The notes: generated from the letters alone by a model not told the origin. A stretch of 64,000 bases of DNA from Stutzerimonas stutzeri (GCF_000590475.1 NZ_CP007441.1:289581-353580); one strand, 5' to 3'. Positions 8,843-19,327 are shown, counted from the stretch's first letter. Program-made: numbers and translations.

Positions 8843-9574
8843 TTACTGAAGCACGACCCTGGCATTGAGAGGTTGTAGCGGGCGGTTATTGGTGTGGCCT
8901 ACCGCCGCTGTCAACGCCCCGATCTGTTCCCGCGAGGCAACCACCGATTGCTTGAGTACCAGCCAGCGTACGCCTTCGGTGCAGGGCGGCGTGGTTAGTG
9001 AACCGCTGAATCGGTAGTAATCCAGATCGGCGGGCAGTAAATCGGTAACCGTCGCCATCGGTGTGATCAGCTGAGTCTGGCCTGCCTTCGGCGGTGCGTC
9101 CCACAGACGAGCCAGCGCGGCGTTTTGCTCGCCAGCCTTGAACATCAGGGCGATCACGGCGAGATTGCCGTCCTTGTCCGCATGTACCAGATGCCCTTCG
9201 AGCGGGTAGGACTGGCCCTCAATGTGGTTCTCGCTGGGCATGTGAAAGTGAAATTGCAGCAGGTCATATTCATTACCGTCGAGTGTCAGATGGCTACCAG
9301 GTTCATAGACCACCTGCACCGTATGCCCATTGTTGACGACCTTGCTGGCTCCCGCGACATAGCTGAGCTGTAACGGGGCCAAATCGGCTTCAACAAAGTC
9401 ACTGAGGTCGACCGGCGCCTGATTCTTACCCGCGCACGCGCCGAACTCGGGCGTCAACTTCGCCCAGTTCTCCGGCCCGGCTTCGCCGGAGTAATCCCAA
9501 TGAGTACCCGGGGTGACAGCCCATGCACCCGAGTAAGCCAGCAGAACACCAAGGCTCAATGCCGCTCTTTTCAT
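8843..9574 (-). CDS. Periplasmic alpha-type carbonic anhydrase
   Basis: A 243-residue alpha-class carbonic anhydrase that interconverts CO2 and bicarbonate. A signal peptide of about 19 residues ends AWA. The zinc site is visible: the first two histidines in LLQFHFHMPSEN and the third in GHLVHADKDG. The family motif NNGHTVQV and the C-terminal SLTTPPCTEGVRWLVL are intact. Length matches bacterial periplasmic enzymes. The start was placed at the ATG preceding the signal peptide; longer in-frame upstream sequence is unlikely to be coding. It probably supplies bicarbonate in the periplasm or balances pH. It is divergent from the sorbosone-dehydrogenase-like gene. Confidence 0.93.
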   Translation of the reverse strand: MKRAALSLGVLLAYSGAWAVTPGTHWDYSGEAGPENWAKLTPEFGACAGKNQAPVDLSDFVEADLAPLQLSYVAGASKVVNNGHTVQVVYEPGSHLTLDGNEYDLLQFHFHMPSENHIEGQSYPLEGHLVHADKDGNLAVIALMFKAGEQNAALARLWDAPPKAGQTQLITPMATVTDLLPADLDYYRFSGSLTTPPCTEGVRWLVLKQSVVASREQIGALTAAVGHTNNRPLQPLNARVVLQ

Positions 9575-9839
9575 GACGCTTCTCCCACTTGCACCAATCA
9601 ACATGGGCGAGCCCGGAAATTGCCCGGGGCGCTCATGAGCTCTGACAAGTCGAATCGACAGGTTGCTTGACGAATGCGTCAGGCCATTTGTCTGGCAAAG
9701 GTTTCGTTTAACGCTACGCTGTGACTGAACTCGGTTTTCGTATTCCTGACGTGGCTGAACGGTTGTCACCGTGGGCCTGGGAGGCGCTGAGCAACAACAT
9801 CGATCGTCCATCGAGACGACCCTCGCTGAGGTTGGCCCA

Positions 9840-11114
9840 ATGAAATATGCCCCTTTTACGCTGAGCGCCTTTCTGATTTGCATGTCCGGGATAACGCTTG
9901 CTGCGCCCACCAGCGACGAAGCGCTGGAACGCATGCGCTCAATGAAGACCACGGGTCAGTCGCTCGACATGAAAACCGTGCCGCAGGACGGTGAGATCGC
10001 CGATGCGATTCGTCAGAACCTCGAGCGAATCAAGCTGCCGGAGGGCTTCAAGATCGAGCTCTACGCGGTGGTGCCTGGTGCGCGGCATATGGCAGTGGGT
10101 CCGTCCAGCGGTGTGGTGTTTGTCGGCTCGCGCAAGACCGATCTCTGGGCAGTCACCGACCGTACCAAGAATCGCACCGCCGATGAAGTGAAACGCTTTG
10201 CGCCGGGTATCTCCTTCACCCAGCCGGGGCCGTGCTTCAGCCCGGATGGCTTTCTGTTCGTCGCTGAGCACAACCGGGTGCTGGTCTTTCCCGCCGCCGA
10301 GTTCTTTTACGAAGGGCCAGATGTGGCCGCCGACATCGTAGTGCCGAGCGGCGAGCTGATCCCCACCGATGAGGAAAGCTACAACCACGGTGCGCGTGTC
10401 TGCGCCGTCGGGCCGGATAACAAACTCACCGTGTCCCTCGGCCAGCCGCACAACGTGCCGCCAAAGGACAAGCTCGAGCTGTACGCCAAGAACGGTATCG
10501 GCGGAATCGTGCGCATGGAGCGCGACGGCAGCAAACGGGAGGTCTACGCCACCGGGGTGCGCAACTCGGTGGGTATCACCTACAACCCGACCAGCAAGGA
10601 GCTGTGGTTCACCGACAACCAAGTGGATGGCATGGGCGACGATATTCCCCCAGGTGAGATCAATCACGCGCCGAAGGCCGGTATGCAGTTCGGCATGCCC
10701 TGGTATGGCGGCGGTCAGGTGCGCACCAATGAATATGCCGATGAGACACCGCCGGAGGGCCTGACCTTTCCCGTTGTGGAAACGGTGGCACACGCTGCGG
10801 ACATGGGGCTCACCTTCTATACCGGCAAGATGTTTCCCGAGCAGTACCGTGGCGGCCTGTTCTCTGCGCAGCGCGGCAGCTGGAACCGCACCGTGCCGGC
10901 GGGCGCACGGGTGATGTTCACGCCGTTCGCCGCCGATGGCAGCGCGCCCTCGGGCGATACCGTGCCCTTCGCCGAAGGCTGGTTGGATGAGGAAACCGGC
11001 GAGTACTACGGTCGCATCGTCGACGTGGCACAACTCAAGGATGGCTCGTTACTGGTCAGTGACGACACCGCCGGGGCCATCTACCGAATCTCCTACAGCG
11101 GCAAGGCCGATTGA
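9840..11114 (+). CDS. Sorbosone dehydrogenase-like beta-propeller protein
   Basis: A 424-residue secreted protein, signal peptide about residues 1-21 ending TLAA. The body is a beta-propeller of the glucose/sorbosone dehydrogenase type: LPEGFKIELYA, RHMAVGPSSGVVFVGSR, GVRNSVGITYNP and ELWFTDNQVDGMGDD, then GLFSAQRGSWNR. The GVRNxxG and WFTDN blocks are family hallmarks. Such proteins are PQQ-dependent or PQQ-like periplasmic dehydrogenases of sugars or aldoses, but the true substrate is unknown here. A cytochrome c gene follows 63 bases downstream and could accept the electrons. The start was chosen at the signal-peptide methionine; an upstream in-frame GTG is less likely. Confidence 0.82.
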   Translation: MKYAPFTLSAFLICMSGITLAAPTSDEALERMRSMKTTGQSLDMKTVPQDGEIADAIRQNLERIKLPEGFKIELYAVVPGARHMAVGPSSGVVFVGSRKTDLWAVTDRTKNRTADEVKRFAPGISFTQPGPCFSPDGFLFVAEHNRVLVFPAAEFFYEGPDVAADIVVPSGELIPTDEESYNHGARVCAVGPDNKLTVSLGQPHNVPPKDKLELYAKNGIGGIVRMERDGSKREVYATGVRNSVGITYNPTSKELWFTDNQVDGMGDDIPPGEINHAPKAGMQFGMPWYGGGQVRTNEYADETPPEGLTFPVVETVAHAADMGLTFYTGKMFPEQYRGGLFSAQRGSWNRTVPAGARVMFTPFAADGSAPSGDTVPFAEGWLDEETGEYYGRIVDVAQLKDGSLLVSDDTAGAIYRISYSGKAD

Positions 11115-11130
11115 GGGGCATAGCGCGAGG

Positions 11131-11154
11131 CCGACCGGCTTGTACGCCGGTCGG
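11131..11154. promoter_or_regulatory. Stem-loop between dehydrogenase and cytochrome c genes
   Basis: A perfect 9-base inverted repeat, CCGACCGGC and GCCGGTCGG, with a six-base loop, lies 16 bases after the dehydrogenase stop and 23 bases before the cytochrome start. It lacks a T-run. It may set the relative amounts of the two proteins by protecting the upstream mRNA or partially terminating. Only the structure is directly seen. Confidence 0.4.
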
Positions 11155-11177
11155 TCGGTGCTGTTCGAGGAATACCC

Positions 11178-11519
11178 ATGACTAGACCTCACCGCGGCGG
11201 GCGACTGGTGCCCTGGATCATGCTGCTGGCCTTGCTTTTCACCACCGAAGCCAGGGCCGCCGACCTGACAGCCGGCAAAGCCAAAGCGAAGATGTGCGCC
11301 GCCTGCCATGGGCTGAATGGTTTGAGTAAGGTGGCCGATGCGCCGAATCTGGCGGGCAATGGCGAGCTGTATCTGGCCCGCCAGCTCAAGGCGTTCCGCT
11401 CGGGCGAGCGCAAGCATCCGCAGATGAGCGTGATCGCAGCGAGCCTGAGCGACGAGGATATCGCTCAGGTCACCGCCTGGTATTCCGCTATCAAGGTGAA
11501 CGTCGAGCTGCCGCAGTAG
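11178..11519 (+). CDS. Periplasmic class I cytochrome c
   Basis: A 113-residue single-haem cytochrome c. A signal peptide covers about residues 1-27 ending ARA. The haem-binding motif is CAACH at residues 40-44, and the probable axial methionine is in KHPQMSVIA. The rest matches small c-type cytochromes of the c553/c4 half type, with LAGNGELYLARQLKAFRSGER. It lies directly downstream of the sorbosone-dehydrogenase-like gene, so I infer that it takes electrons from that enzyme and passes them to a terminal oxidase. Confidence 0.88.
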   Translation: MTRPHRGGRLVPWIMLLALLFTTEARAADLTAGKAKAKMCAACHGLNGLSKVADAPNLAGNGELYLARQLKAFRSGERKHPQMSVIAASLSDEDIAQVTAWYSAIKVNVELPQ

Positions 11520-11536
11520 CCCGGCGGGCCGCGTTT

Positions 11537-11567
11537 TTCACCAACGAGCTGCCGACCCTTTATACTC
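11537..11567 (+). promoter_or_regulatory. Possible sigma-70 promoter of the DUF1456 gene
   Basis: A good -10 element TATACT at 11561-11566 is preceded at 17-18 bases by TTCACC, a weak -35. It is about 90 bases upstream of the DUF1456 start and downstream of the cytochrome stop. It is the only promoter-like element in that gap. The call rests on sequence similarity alone. Confidence 0.3.
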
Positions 11568-11655
11568 GCGCACCATCGAGGCTCGGCGCGCGCCGGCCCT
11601 CCCGTTGAATGCGACCCGGCACCGTCACGGCGTCAGCCATCCAGAAGGATCCCCC

Positions 11656-12114
11656 ATGCTCAATAACGATGTGATGCGCAGCCTGCGCTACATCCTCAAC
11701 GTCGACGACGCCAAGATCGCCGAAATCACCCGGCTTACCGGTTGCGAAATTCCCGATAGCGAGGCGGTGGCCTACCTGAAGAAGGACGAGGAGGAGGGCT
11801 TCAAACCCTGCCCTGATCGGATCATGGCGCATTTTCTCGATGGACTTGTGATCTATAAGCGCGGCAAGGACGAGAGCCGGCCGACGCCACCTATCGAGCT
11901 GCCGGTGACCAACAACATGGTGCTGAAGAAGCTGCGCGTGGCCTTCGAGCTGAAGGAAGATGATATGCATGCGATTCTTCAGTCAGTCGATTTCCCGGTG
12001 TCAAAGCCGGAACTCAACGCGCTGTTCCGCAAGGTCGGCCACAGCAACTACCGGGCCTGCGGCGATCAGCTGCTGCGCAACTTTCTCAAAGGGCTGTCGC
12101 TGCGCGGTAAATGA
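11656..12114 (+). CDS. DUF1456 (YehS-like) protein
   Basis: A 152-residue cytoplasmic protein made of two related halves of about 70 residues. The first half has MLNNDVMRSLRYILNVDD and the second has NNMVLKKLRVAFELKEDDM, followed in both cases by a segment ending in MAHFLDGLVIYKRG or LRNFLKGLSLRGK. This duplication is the hallmark of DUF1456, represented in E. coli by YehS. No biochemical function is established to my knowledge. The start is the ATG after CCCC in GATCCCCCATG, where homologues begin. Confidence 0.85.
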   Translation: MLNNDVMRSLRYILNVDDAKIAEITRLTGCEIPDSEAVAYLKKDEEEGFKPCPDRIMAHFLDGLVIYKRGKDESRPTPPIELPVTNNMVLKKLRVAFELKEDDMHAILQSVDFPVSKPELNALFRKVGHSNYRACGDQLLRNFLKGLSLRGK

Positions 12115-12301
12115 CCAGTGGTCTGGATATGCAGGTGCTGATCCGTCCGTAGTCTGTCCCCTTCGCGTCCTGCTCGCAAAAAGTAGGACGCAGGGCGTCC
12201 GAGGGTCTGCGTCCCCGTGCAAAACGCGCGAACGATCGAAACGGCTCATGGATCACGGAGCGTCCGGCTTCCTCTTCCAGGGCACTATTTCTGGATTACT
12301 T

Positions 12302-12329
12302 ATAAGAAAACCCCGCCAGCAGACGGGGT
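12302..12329 (-). terminator. Intrinsic terminator of the DUF4168 gene
   Basis: On the minus strand an ACCCCG/CGGGGT stem with an 8-base loop is followed by TTTTCTTATA. It lies about 50 bases beyond the stop of the DUF4168 gene. The T-tract is on the minus strand only, which sets its direction. Confidence 0.75.
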
Positions 12330-12379
12330 CGTTTACAGCCTGAGCACCGCCGGAGCAGCCTCATGGAATCCCTGAACGC

Positions 12380-12772
12380 TTAGTTCTGGACCATCGCCAC
12401 GACACGGTCACGCAGTTGCGGGTCGTTCTGTACCGCCTGATTGATGGCGTTGTATTCCTCGATGCTGAGGTCGTTCTCGACCACCGTATTCATCATCTTC
12501 TCATTGGCTTGCTGCTGCAGCTCCTGGGCCTCGGCCGGGTCGCCCGTCTTCTCCAGCTTGGCGGTGAAGTCTTCGCGGATCTCCATGATCTCGCCGAGCG
12601 AATCGGCGAATTTCTCCAGCTTCTTGTCGCTGATGTCCGCTGCCTGAACGGTTGGGGCGGGCTGCGTCGCTGGTGTCTGGCTGGTCTGCTGCGCCGATAC
12701 CTGGGATGCGCCAGCGGTCATGAGAAGAGCGGCAAGGCTGGCAGTCACGAAACGGGTCTTGAGCTTGGTCAT
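12380..12772 (-). CDS. Secreted DUF4168 protein
   Basis: A 130-residue periplasmic protein with a signal peptide of about 27 residues ending VSA, then a Gln/Thr/Pro-rich linker and a helical domain from about residue 45. Visible DUF4168 features are ISDKKLEKFADSLGEIMEIREDF and the C-terminal block DLSIEEYNAINQAVQNDPQLRDRV. The family is widespread in proteobacteria and has no assigned function that I know. The gene stands alone, with its own terminator, and is divergent from the sensor kinase gene. Confidence 0.8.
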   Translation of the reverse strand: MTKLKTRFVTASLAALLMTAGASQVSAQQTSQTPATQPAPTVQAADISDKKLEKFADSLGEIMEIREDFTAKLEKTGDPAEAQELQQQANEKMMNTVVENDLSIEEYNAINQAVQNDPQLRDRVVAMVQN

Positions 12773-12915
12773 GTTCGGTTTTCCTGCGATTTGAAAGACG
12801 CAACGAACACTGCATCAGCCGTGCCAGCACTATTGAAATATCTTAAATGGCTGAAATGTAAAGATTTTCACCGTTCGTCCTGTTCGCGTCGACGCTATAG
12901 AAGCCGCTCTGTATG

Positions 12916-12930
12916 GTGCCAGAATGGCAC
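12916..12930. promoter_or_regulatory. GTGCCA-GAA-TGGCAC palindrome at the start of the kinase gene
   Basis: A perfect 6-base inverted repeat with a 3-base spacer overlaps the ATG proposed for the sensor kinase. It could be an operator for autoregulation. The TGGCAC half resembles a sigma-54 -24 element, but no matching -12 GC is at the right distance. Function is not shown. Confidence 0.3.
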
Positions 12931-14384
12931 ATGTAGCAGTTTGGCAAAGATCTTCGACGTTGCGCGGGGCGCTGTTGTTGAAGGTGGTTATTCCCCTGGT
13001 CGCGATCATGCTCGGCTTCAGTTACTTGTTGCTGTGGACGGTCGAGCGCAACAGCGAGCGACGTCTACAGGAGGAAGTTGAACTGGTGGCGCGGGCGGTG
13101 CGGCTGCCGCTCAGCGACAGCCTGGAAAAGAAGCATGAGCGCACCTCGCAGCAGGTGCTCGAATCGGTGCTTGGCGTCGGCCGTGTCTATGGTGCCTATC
13201 TTTACGATGATCAGGGCGAGCTGGTGGCCTTCGCGGGCGCCATCGAGCCTGACCAGGATCAGTCTTCGATTCAGGAGCTGACCGCCGACGGCAAGCGCCG
13301 CGGTGGCTATCAGCGCATCCGCGGGCGAGAGGTGTATTCCTACTTTCTGCCGCTGGAGCAGAGCGGCGGGCGCATCAATGGGCTGTTGCAGGTGACGCGT
13401 CGCTGGAACGACTTCGAAACAGGCACTCGGCGGCTGCGGCTGATCGCTGGCATATCCGCTGCGGTACTGGCGCTATTGGCGGTCTGCATCGTGCTGCTCG
13501 GACACTGGTCAGCGATCGGGCGCCACTTGCAGCAACTGACCCAGAGCATGGCACGGGTCGCCGCTGGCGATCGTCAACATCGCGCCCCCCGTAGCGGTCC
13601 CCAGGAAATTGCGGTGTTGGGTCGGGCGCTGAATCAGATGCTCGACAGCATTGCCGATGCCGAACAGCGCATGGCCGAACAGAAGGCGCGCGAGGCGGAG
13701 CTCGAAGCGCGTCTGCGGCGTTCTCAGCAATTGGCGGCGGTCGGCCGTCTGGCAGCTGGTGTGGCTCATGAACTGGGCAGCCCGCTCAGCGTGATCGACG
13801 GCAAGGCCCAGCGCGTCCTGCGCAGCGAGACGCTGGAGGACGGCCAGCGCAAGGGCCTGTTGCAGATCCGCAGCCAGGTGCAACGCCTGAGCGAGATCGT
13901 CCGCCAGCTGCTGGACTTCGGCCGCGCCGCCGGGCGCCCGGTCCGCCGCATGCCCGCCGAGGTACTGGCCCATTCGTGGCGGACGAGTTGAGCGCGCTGG
14001 GCGTCGCACTGACGCTTCACGCATCGCCTGAGCCGTTGTTCTGCGAGGTCGATCCGCCGCGCTTCGAGCAGGCGCTGACCAATCTGCTGCGCAACGCCGC
14101 TCAGGCCAGCCCGGGCGGGCGGGTGTTGCTGCGCTGGTGGCGTGAGCAGGAGTGCCTGCTGTTCCAGGTCGAGGACGACGGGCCGGGCGTTGCCGAACAG
14201 CACCGTGCCGCTCTGTTCGAGCCCTTCTTTACCACCAAGCCGGTAGGCAAGGGCAGCGGGCTGGGACTGGCTGTCGTCCATGGCGTAGTGGCCGAATGCG
14301 GCGGGCGGATCGAACTGGTCGAGGGTTCGCTGGGTGGCGCGGCGTTTCGGATTTCCCTGGCGCTGGCGGATGAGGAAGATTTTG

Positions 14385-14398
<14 letters not shown>
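12924..14398 (+). pseudogene. Sensor histidine kinase, split by a frameshift
   Basis: A membrane histidine kinase of about 490 residues encoded in two frames. The first part (12924-13991) has a membrane helix at about residues 18-40, a periplasmic sensor domain, a second helix at about 173-193, HAMP and the phosphoacceptor motif AAGVAHELGSPLS with His at about 282. The ATPase domain (LLRNAAQAS, DDGPGV, GKGSGLGLAVV) is in another frame from about 13976. One missing base near 13973-13978 explains the break: CATTCGTGGCG would read on as H-S-V-A-D-E-L if it were CATTCGGTGGCG. It partners the NtrC-type regulator downstream. This is either a real null allele or a sequencing error. Confidence 0.85.
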
Positions 14399-15785
<1,387 letters not shown>

Positions 15786-15900
15786 GCCAGCCGTTAACCC
15801 CGCCCACGGTTGGCGGTTTCGAATGGGCTAGGCATTTGGGCGACGTGCGCTCGCCCAAGCTGCAGGCACCGCCGGAGCGCTGTCCGCCCCCGGTATCTGC

Positions 15901-18267
15901 TCAGCGCAGGGCGATCACCTGCGGTACCTGCTGCAGTTCGGCCGGAGAGCGATCGCGGATCGCCACCCATTCAGCCAATGCGCCCACCGAGCGCGGCGGA
16001 GAAATCAGGTAACCCTGGAACAGATCGCAGCCGGCCTGCAACAGCGCGGACTGTTTCTCCAGTGTATCCACGCCCTCGGCATTGACCCGCTTGCCCTGGG
16101 CCTGGCAGAACGCGACGATCGCCTTCAGGCTCTCCTGCATATCGGCACGGGTCAGGCGGTCGACGATGGCCATGTCCAGCTTGATGGTATCGGCCGGATA
16201 TTCGAGCAACTGCTGGATCGAGGTGTAACCGACGCCGAAATCGTCGATGGCCACGCGGAAGCCGGCCATGCGGATCGCGCGCACCACTTCCATGGTGTTG
16301 CTGCTCAGCTCGGCGGCGTAGGTCTCGGTGAGTTCGATCTCGATGCGGTTGGGACAGATGCGGTAATGCGCAGCGCGCTCGATCAGGTAGTTGCAAAGAC
16401 GGTCATCGGTCAGCTGCGCCGATGACACGTTGATCGCCAGAATCACACCCTCGCCGAACAGCTTGACCAGCTCCGGATAGCCGGCCAGCGCATTGTCGAT
16501 CACCCAGCCGTCGATCTTCGGAAACAGCCCGGCGCGCTCGGCGATGGGAATGAATTCTCCCGGCGAGACCGTGCCCAGCAGCGGCGAATGCCAACGCAAC
16601 AGTACTTCACAGCTGGTCACGGCTCCCTGGCGATCCACGGCGGGCATGTAAACCAGGCGGAACTGTTCGTCGCCATTGAGCAGGCGCAGCTGTTCCTCTA
16701 CCTGGCGGATGCGCTGGTTGCGTTGCTCCAGCTGCGCTGAAAAAGCCACCGCGACGTTCTTGCTTTCGGCCTTGGCCTGATACATCGCGGTGTCGGCACG
16801 GGTCAGCAACTGGGTGATGGAGTCGGCGTCGGCGGGGTAGCGGGCAGTGCCGATACTGACGCTCACCGGGTAGATGCGATCGTCCAGATGGAAGCCGCCT
16901 CGGCACAGGCCCAGCAGGGCGTCGGTGAGTGCAGGCAAGGTGTCATTGTTGGCGTCGGCCATCAGCAAGACGGCGAACTCGTCGCCGGAGAGCCGGGCGA
17001 ACGCCGCCTCGGTGTCCGGATGGAGCTGGCGGTGACGCTCGAGCACGCCCTGCACGCGTTTGGCGAAAATTTGCAGCAGTGCATCGCCGGCGTCGTGGCC
17101 ATGCTGGTCGTTGACCTGCTTGAAGTCGTCCAGATCGAGAAACAGCAGCGCCAGTTGCCGACCGCTTTGTGCGCACTGGTCGTACATGGCGCCGGCCAGC
17201 ACGCCGAAATGGGCCCGGTTACTGATGCAGGTCAGGCTGTCGGTCCAGGAAATTTCCTGGATACGTTGCAGCGCGGCGGTATTGCGCTCGTGGAGGGTCT
17301 TCATGTTCAGCGTCAGCCGGCCGATCTCGCCGCCATCGCTGGGCTCGTCCAGGGCGTCGCGTTTGCACAGCAGCAGGTCGGTGAGCTGGCTGTCGAGCTG
17401 GCTGATGGGGTCGGTGATGTAGCGGCGGATCAGCAGCAGCAACAGACCGATGGTGATCAGGCCGATCAGCGAGCCGCCAATGACGAAGGCCAGTCTCAGG
17501 GTCTGCAGATGATCAGCAATATAGTCAGCTGTTGGCGTAATCCTCGCGCGTAGGGAGCTCGATAGGCCAATTTCGGCGGACAGGCCTGGGGCCGCGGACG
17601 GCAGTGCCGGAGCGATTTCGACCGCCGCGCCGTATTCCTTTTCGAGTTTTTTCTTCAACGCGAGAAAGCGCTCTGGCCGCACCGCCAGCTGCAGAGCGAA
17701 GGCCTCCCCCCGCTGGCTGGGAAGTGGTCGGCTGCTGGACGCCGAAAGCAGGAAATCGGTGTGCAACAACAGAGGACCGTCGTCGGCACCGTCCAGGTAG
17801 TTCATCGCACCCGTATTCGCCGTATGCCTGGCATCCTGTACAAGCTGCTGCTGCCGAGCGTTGATGGTGGCGAACGGCGATAGGCTGCTTTCAAAATAGT
17901 ACGCCACGGTACCGTCGGGCTGGACGATGGCGAATGAGACGAACGACAGCTGGCTGGTGGACAACGAGCGAATGCTCTGCTGAATGCGCAAGCCAAGTGT
18001 TTCGTTGCGGTAAGCGGTGTCCGACTCGCGCAGAAACAGCTGTAACGCCTCGCTGTCGATGATGGAATACAGCACGCTGCGGTTGAACGCCTCGTAGTCC
18101 AGATACGCAGACTTCAACGCAGACAGCTGCTGGGCCAGGCGTGCCTTTTCAAGCCCCAGCAGTGAAGACCGTTGAGTCAAGTAGGCGGCGGTCGCGGCCA
18201 GCAGCTGGATGATCAGGATGACCGGGAAGATCACCAGCAGTGCGCGTTTACCGAGCGTCATGGGCAT
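15901..18267 (-). CDS. GGDEF-EAL c-di-GMP enzyme, MbaA-like
   Basis: A 788-residue membrane protein. A helix at about residues 9-30 and another at about 258-281 enclose a periplasmic sensor domain of about 225 residues; a HAMP-like segment follows. The GGDEF domain has SGDEF at about 427-431. The EAL domain has EVLLRW at about 554, then NVSSAQL, ELTET, DDFGVGYTS and KLDMAIVD, so phosphodiesterase residues look intact. As I recall, Vibrio cholerae MbaA carries the same SGDEF and EVL variants. The gene overlaps by 20 bases the upstream polyamine-binding protein gene, as mbaA lies beside nspS. I infer a bifunctional enzyme gated by that binding protein. Confidence 0.85.
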   Translation of the reverse strand: MPMTLGKRALLVIFPVILIIQLLAATAAYLTQRSSLLGLEKARLAQQLSALKSAYLDYEAFNRSVLYSIIDSEALQLFLRESDTAYRNETLGLRIQQSIRSLSTSQLSFVSFAIVQPDGTVAYYFESSLSPFATINARQQQLVQDARHTANTGAMNYLDGADDGPLLLHTDFLLSASSSRPLPSQRGEAFALQLAVRPERFLALKKKLEKEYGAAVEIAPALPSAAPGLSAEIGLSSSLRARITPTADYIADHLQTLRLAFVIGGSLIGLITIGLLLLLIRRYITDPISQLDSQLTDLLLCKRDALDEPSDGGEIGRLTLNMKTLHERNTAALQRIQEISWTDSLTCISNRAHFGVLAGAMYDQCAQSGRQLALLFLDLDDFKQVNDQHGHDAGDALLQIFAKRVQGVLERHRQLHPDTEAAFARLSGDEFAVLLMADANNDTLPALTDALLGLCRGGFHLDDRIYPVSVSIGTARYPADADSITQLLTRADTAMYQAKAESKNVAVAFSAQLEQRNQRIRQVEEQLRLLNGDEQFRLVYMPAVDRQGAVTSCEVLLRWHSPLLGTVSPGEFIPIAERAGLFPKIDGWVIDNALAGYPELVKLFGEGVILAINVSSAQLTDDRLCNYLIERAAHYRICPNRIEIELTETYAAELSSNTMEVVRAIRMAGFRVAIDDFGVGYTSIQQLLEYPADTIKLDMAIVDRLTRADMQESLKAIVAFCQAQGKRVNAEGVDTLEKQSALLQAGCDLFQGYLISPPRSVGALAEWVAIRDRSPAELQQVPQVIALR

Positions 18268-19327
18268 TGATCAGTGCGCTGATGATACGCCGCCGGGTCT
18301 GCGTCGACGCCAGCGGCCGCGGTTCGTAGACCTGGCTGTTTTCCAGCACTTCGGCCGGTGGATAGATCGTCAGGTCCGCTTTCATGTCATCCGGCAGCAA
18401 GGCCTTGGCGGCAGCGTTGGGCGTGGCAACGCCCAACTCCGTGGCGTTCAGCGCGGCGATCTGCGGATCATTGATGAAATTAAGGAAGCGATAGGCCAGT
18501 TGCTTCTTCGTGCCACTCGCCGTGACGGACAGGCAATCGACCCAGAGCAGAGTACCTTCCTTGGGCACCACATAGCGCCAGGGCTCGCCCTCGATCCCTT
18601 CGACGTCATTGAGCACCTGCTGATCACCGCTGTAGGCCAGAGCCATGTCCGCGGTGTCCAGATGATGCTGGCTGCGCAGCGACGTGATTGCATATTCGTA
18701 GCTCAGTACCGCGCTCGATTGCGCGGTCAGCAGCTCGAAGGCCCTCTTCAGCTCTTCGTTACTGGTGGTGTTGATCGAATGCTGCTGGTAAATCAGCGGG
18801 CCTGCGAGAATGTCTTCGTGATCCTCCATCATGATGATGTGTGGTTCGTCGCGCTCAGCGGGTTGCAGCAGGTCAGCCCAGGATTGCGGTGCTGTGTGCA
18901 GCCGGTCGGCGCGGTAGGCGATGCCGAGGGTGCCCCACAGATAAGGAACGGCATGCGGCCCGCAGTTGTTCTGCCAGCGCTGGGGGATGTGCTTGAGGTT
19001 GGGCAGCGAAGCGGCATCAATCGGATCGAGCAGTCCGCGTTGGCCGAAGCGATCAGCGCTGATCAATTCGGTCAGCGCTATGTCGATCTGGTGACCCGGC
19101 TTGGCAAGCACCTCGTCGCGCCTGTCACCGCTGTCGAAGTACACCTGTCGAATCTGGACGCCGGTTTCGGCCTGCCAGCGCTCGATCACTGCCTCGCTGA
19201 GATATTCCTCCCAATTCAGCAGGTTCAGGGTTTCGGCGGCGCGCGGCGCGGTTGTGGGAAACAGCAGACAGGTCGCTGTAAGCAACGCGCTATAGATGCG
19301 GCGCGAGGTGATCTTCTTATTATTCAT
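18248..19327 (-). CDS. PotD/NspS-like periplasmic polyamine-binding protein
   Basis: A 359-residue secreted protein with a signal peptide of about 27 residues ending PRAA. The mature part begins ETLNLLNWEEYLSEAVIERW, the signature of the PotD spermidine/putrescine receptor family; QVYFDSGDRRDEVLAKPG and VPYLWGTLGIAYR also match. There are no potA, potB or potC genes. Instead its 3' end overlaps a GGDEF-EAL gene. This fits NspS, which binds norspermidine or spermidine and controls MbaA rather than transporting. The start was taken at the ATG directly before the signal peptide; an in-frame ATG 39 bases upstream is possible. Ligand is inferred. Confidence 0.82.
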   Translation of the reverse strand: MNNKKITSRRIYSALLTATCLLFPTTAPRAAETLNLLNWEEYLSEAVIERWQAETGVQIRQVYFDSGDRRDEVLAKPGHQIDIALTELISADRFGQRGLLDPIDAASLPNLKHIPQRWQNNCGPHAVPYLWGTLGIAYRADRLHTAPQSWADLLQPAERDEPHIIMMEDHEDILAGPLIYQQHSINTTSNEELKRAFELLTAQSSAVLSYEYAITSLRSQHHLDTADMALAYSGDQQVLNDVEGIEGEPWRYVVPKEGTLLWVDCLSVTASGTKKQLAYRFLNFINDPQIAALNATELGVATPNAAAKALLPDDMKADLTIYPPAEVLENSQVYEPRPLASTQTRRRIISALINAHDAR

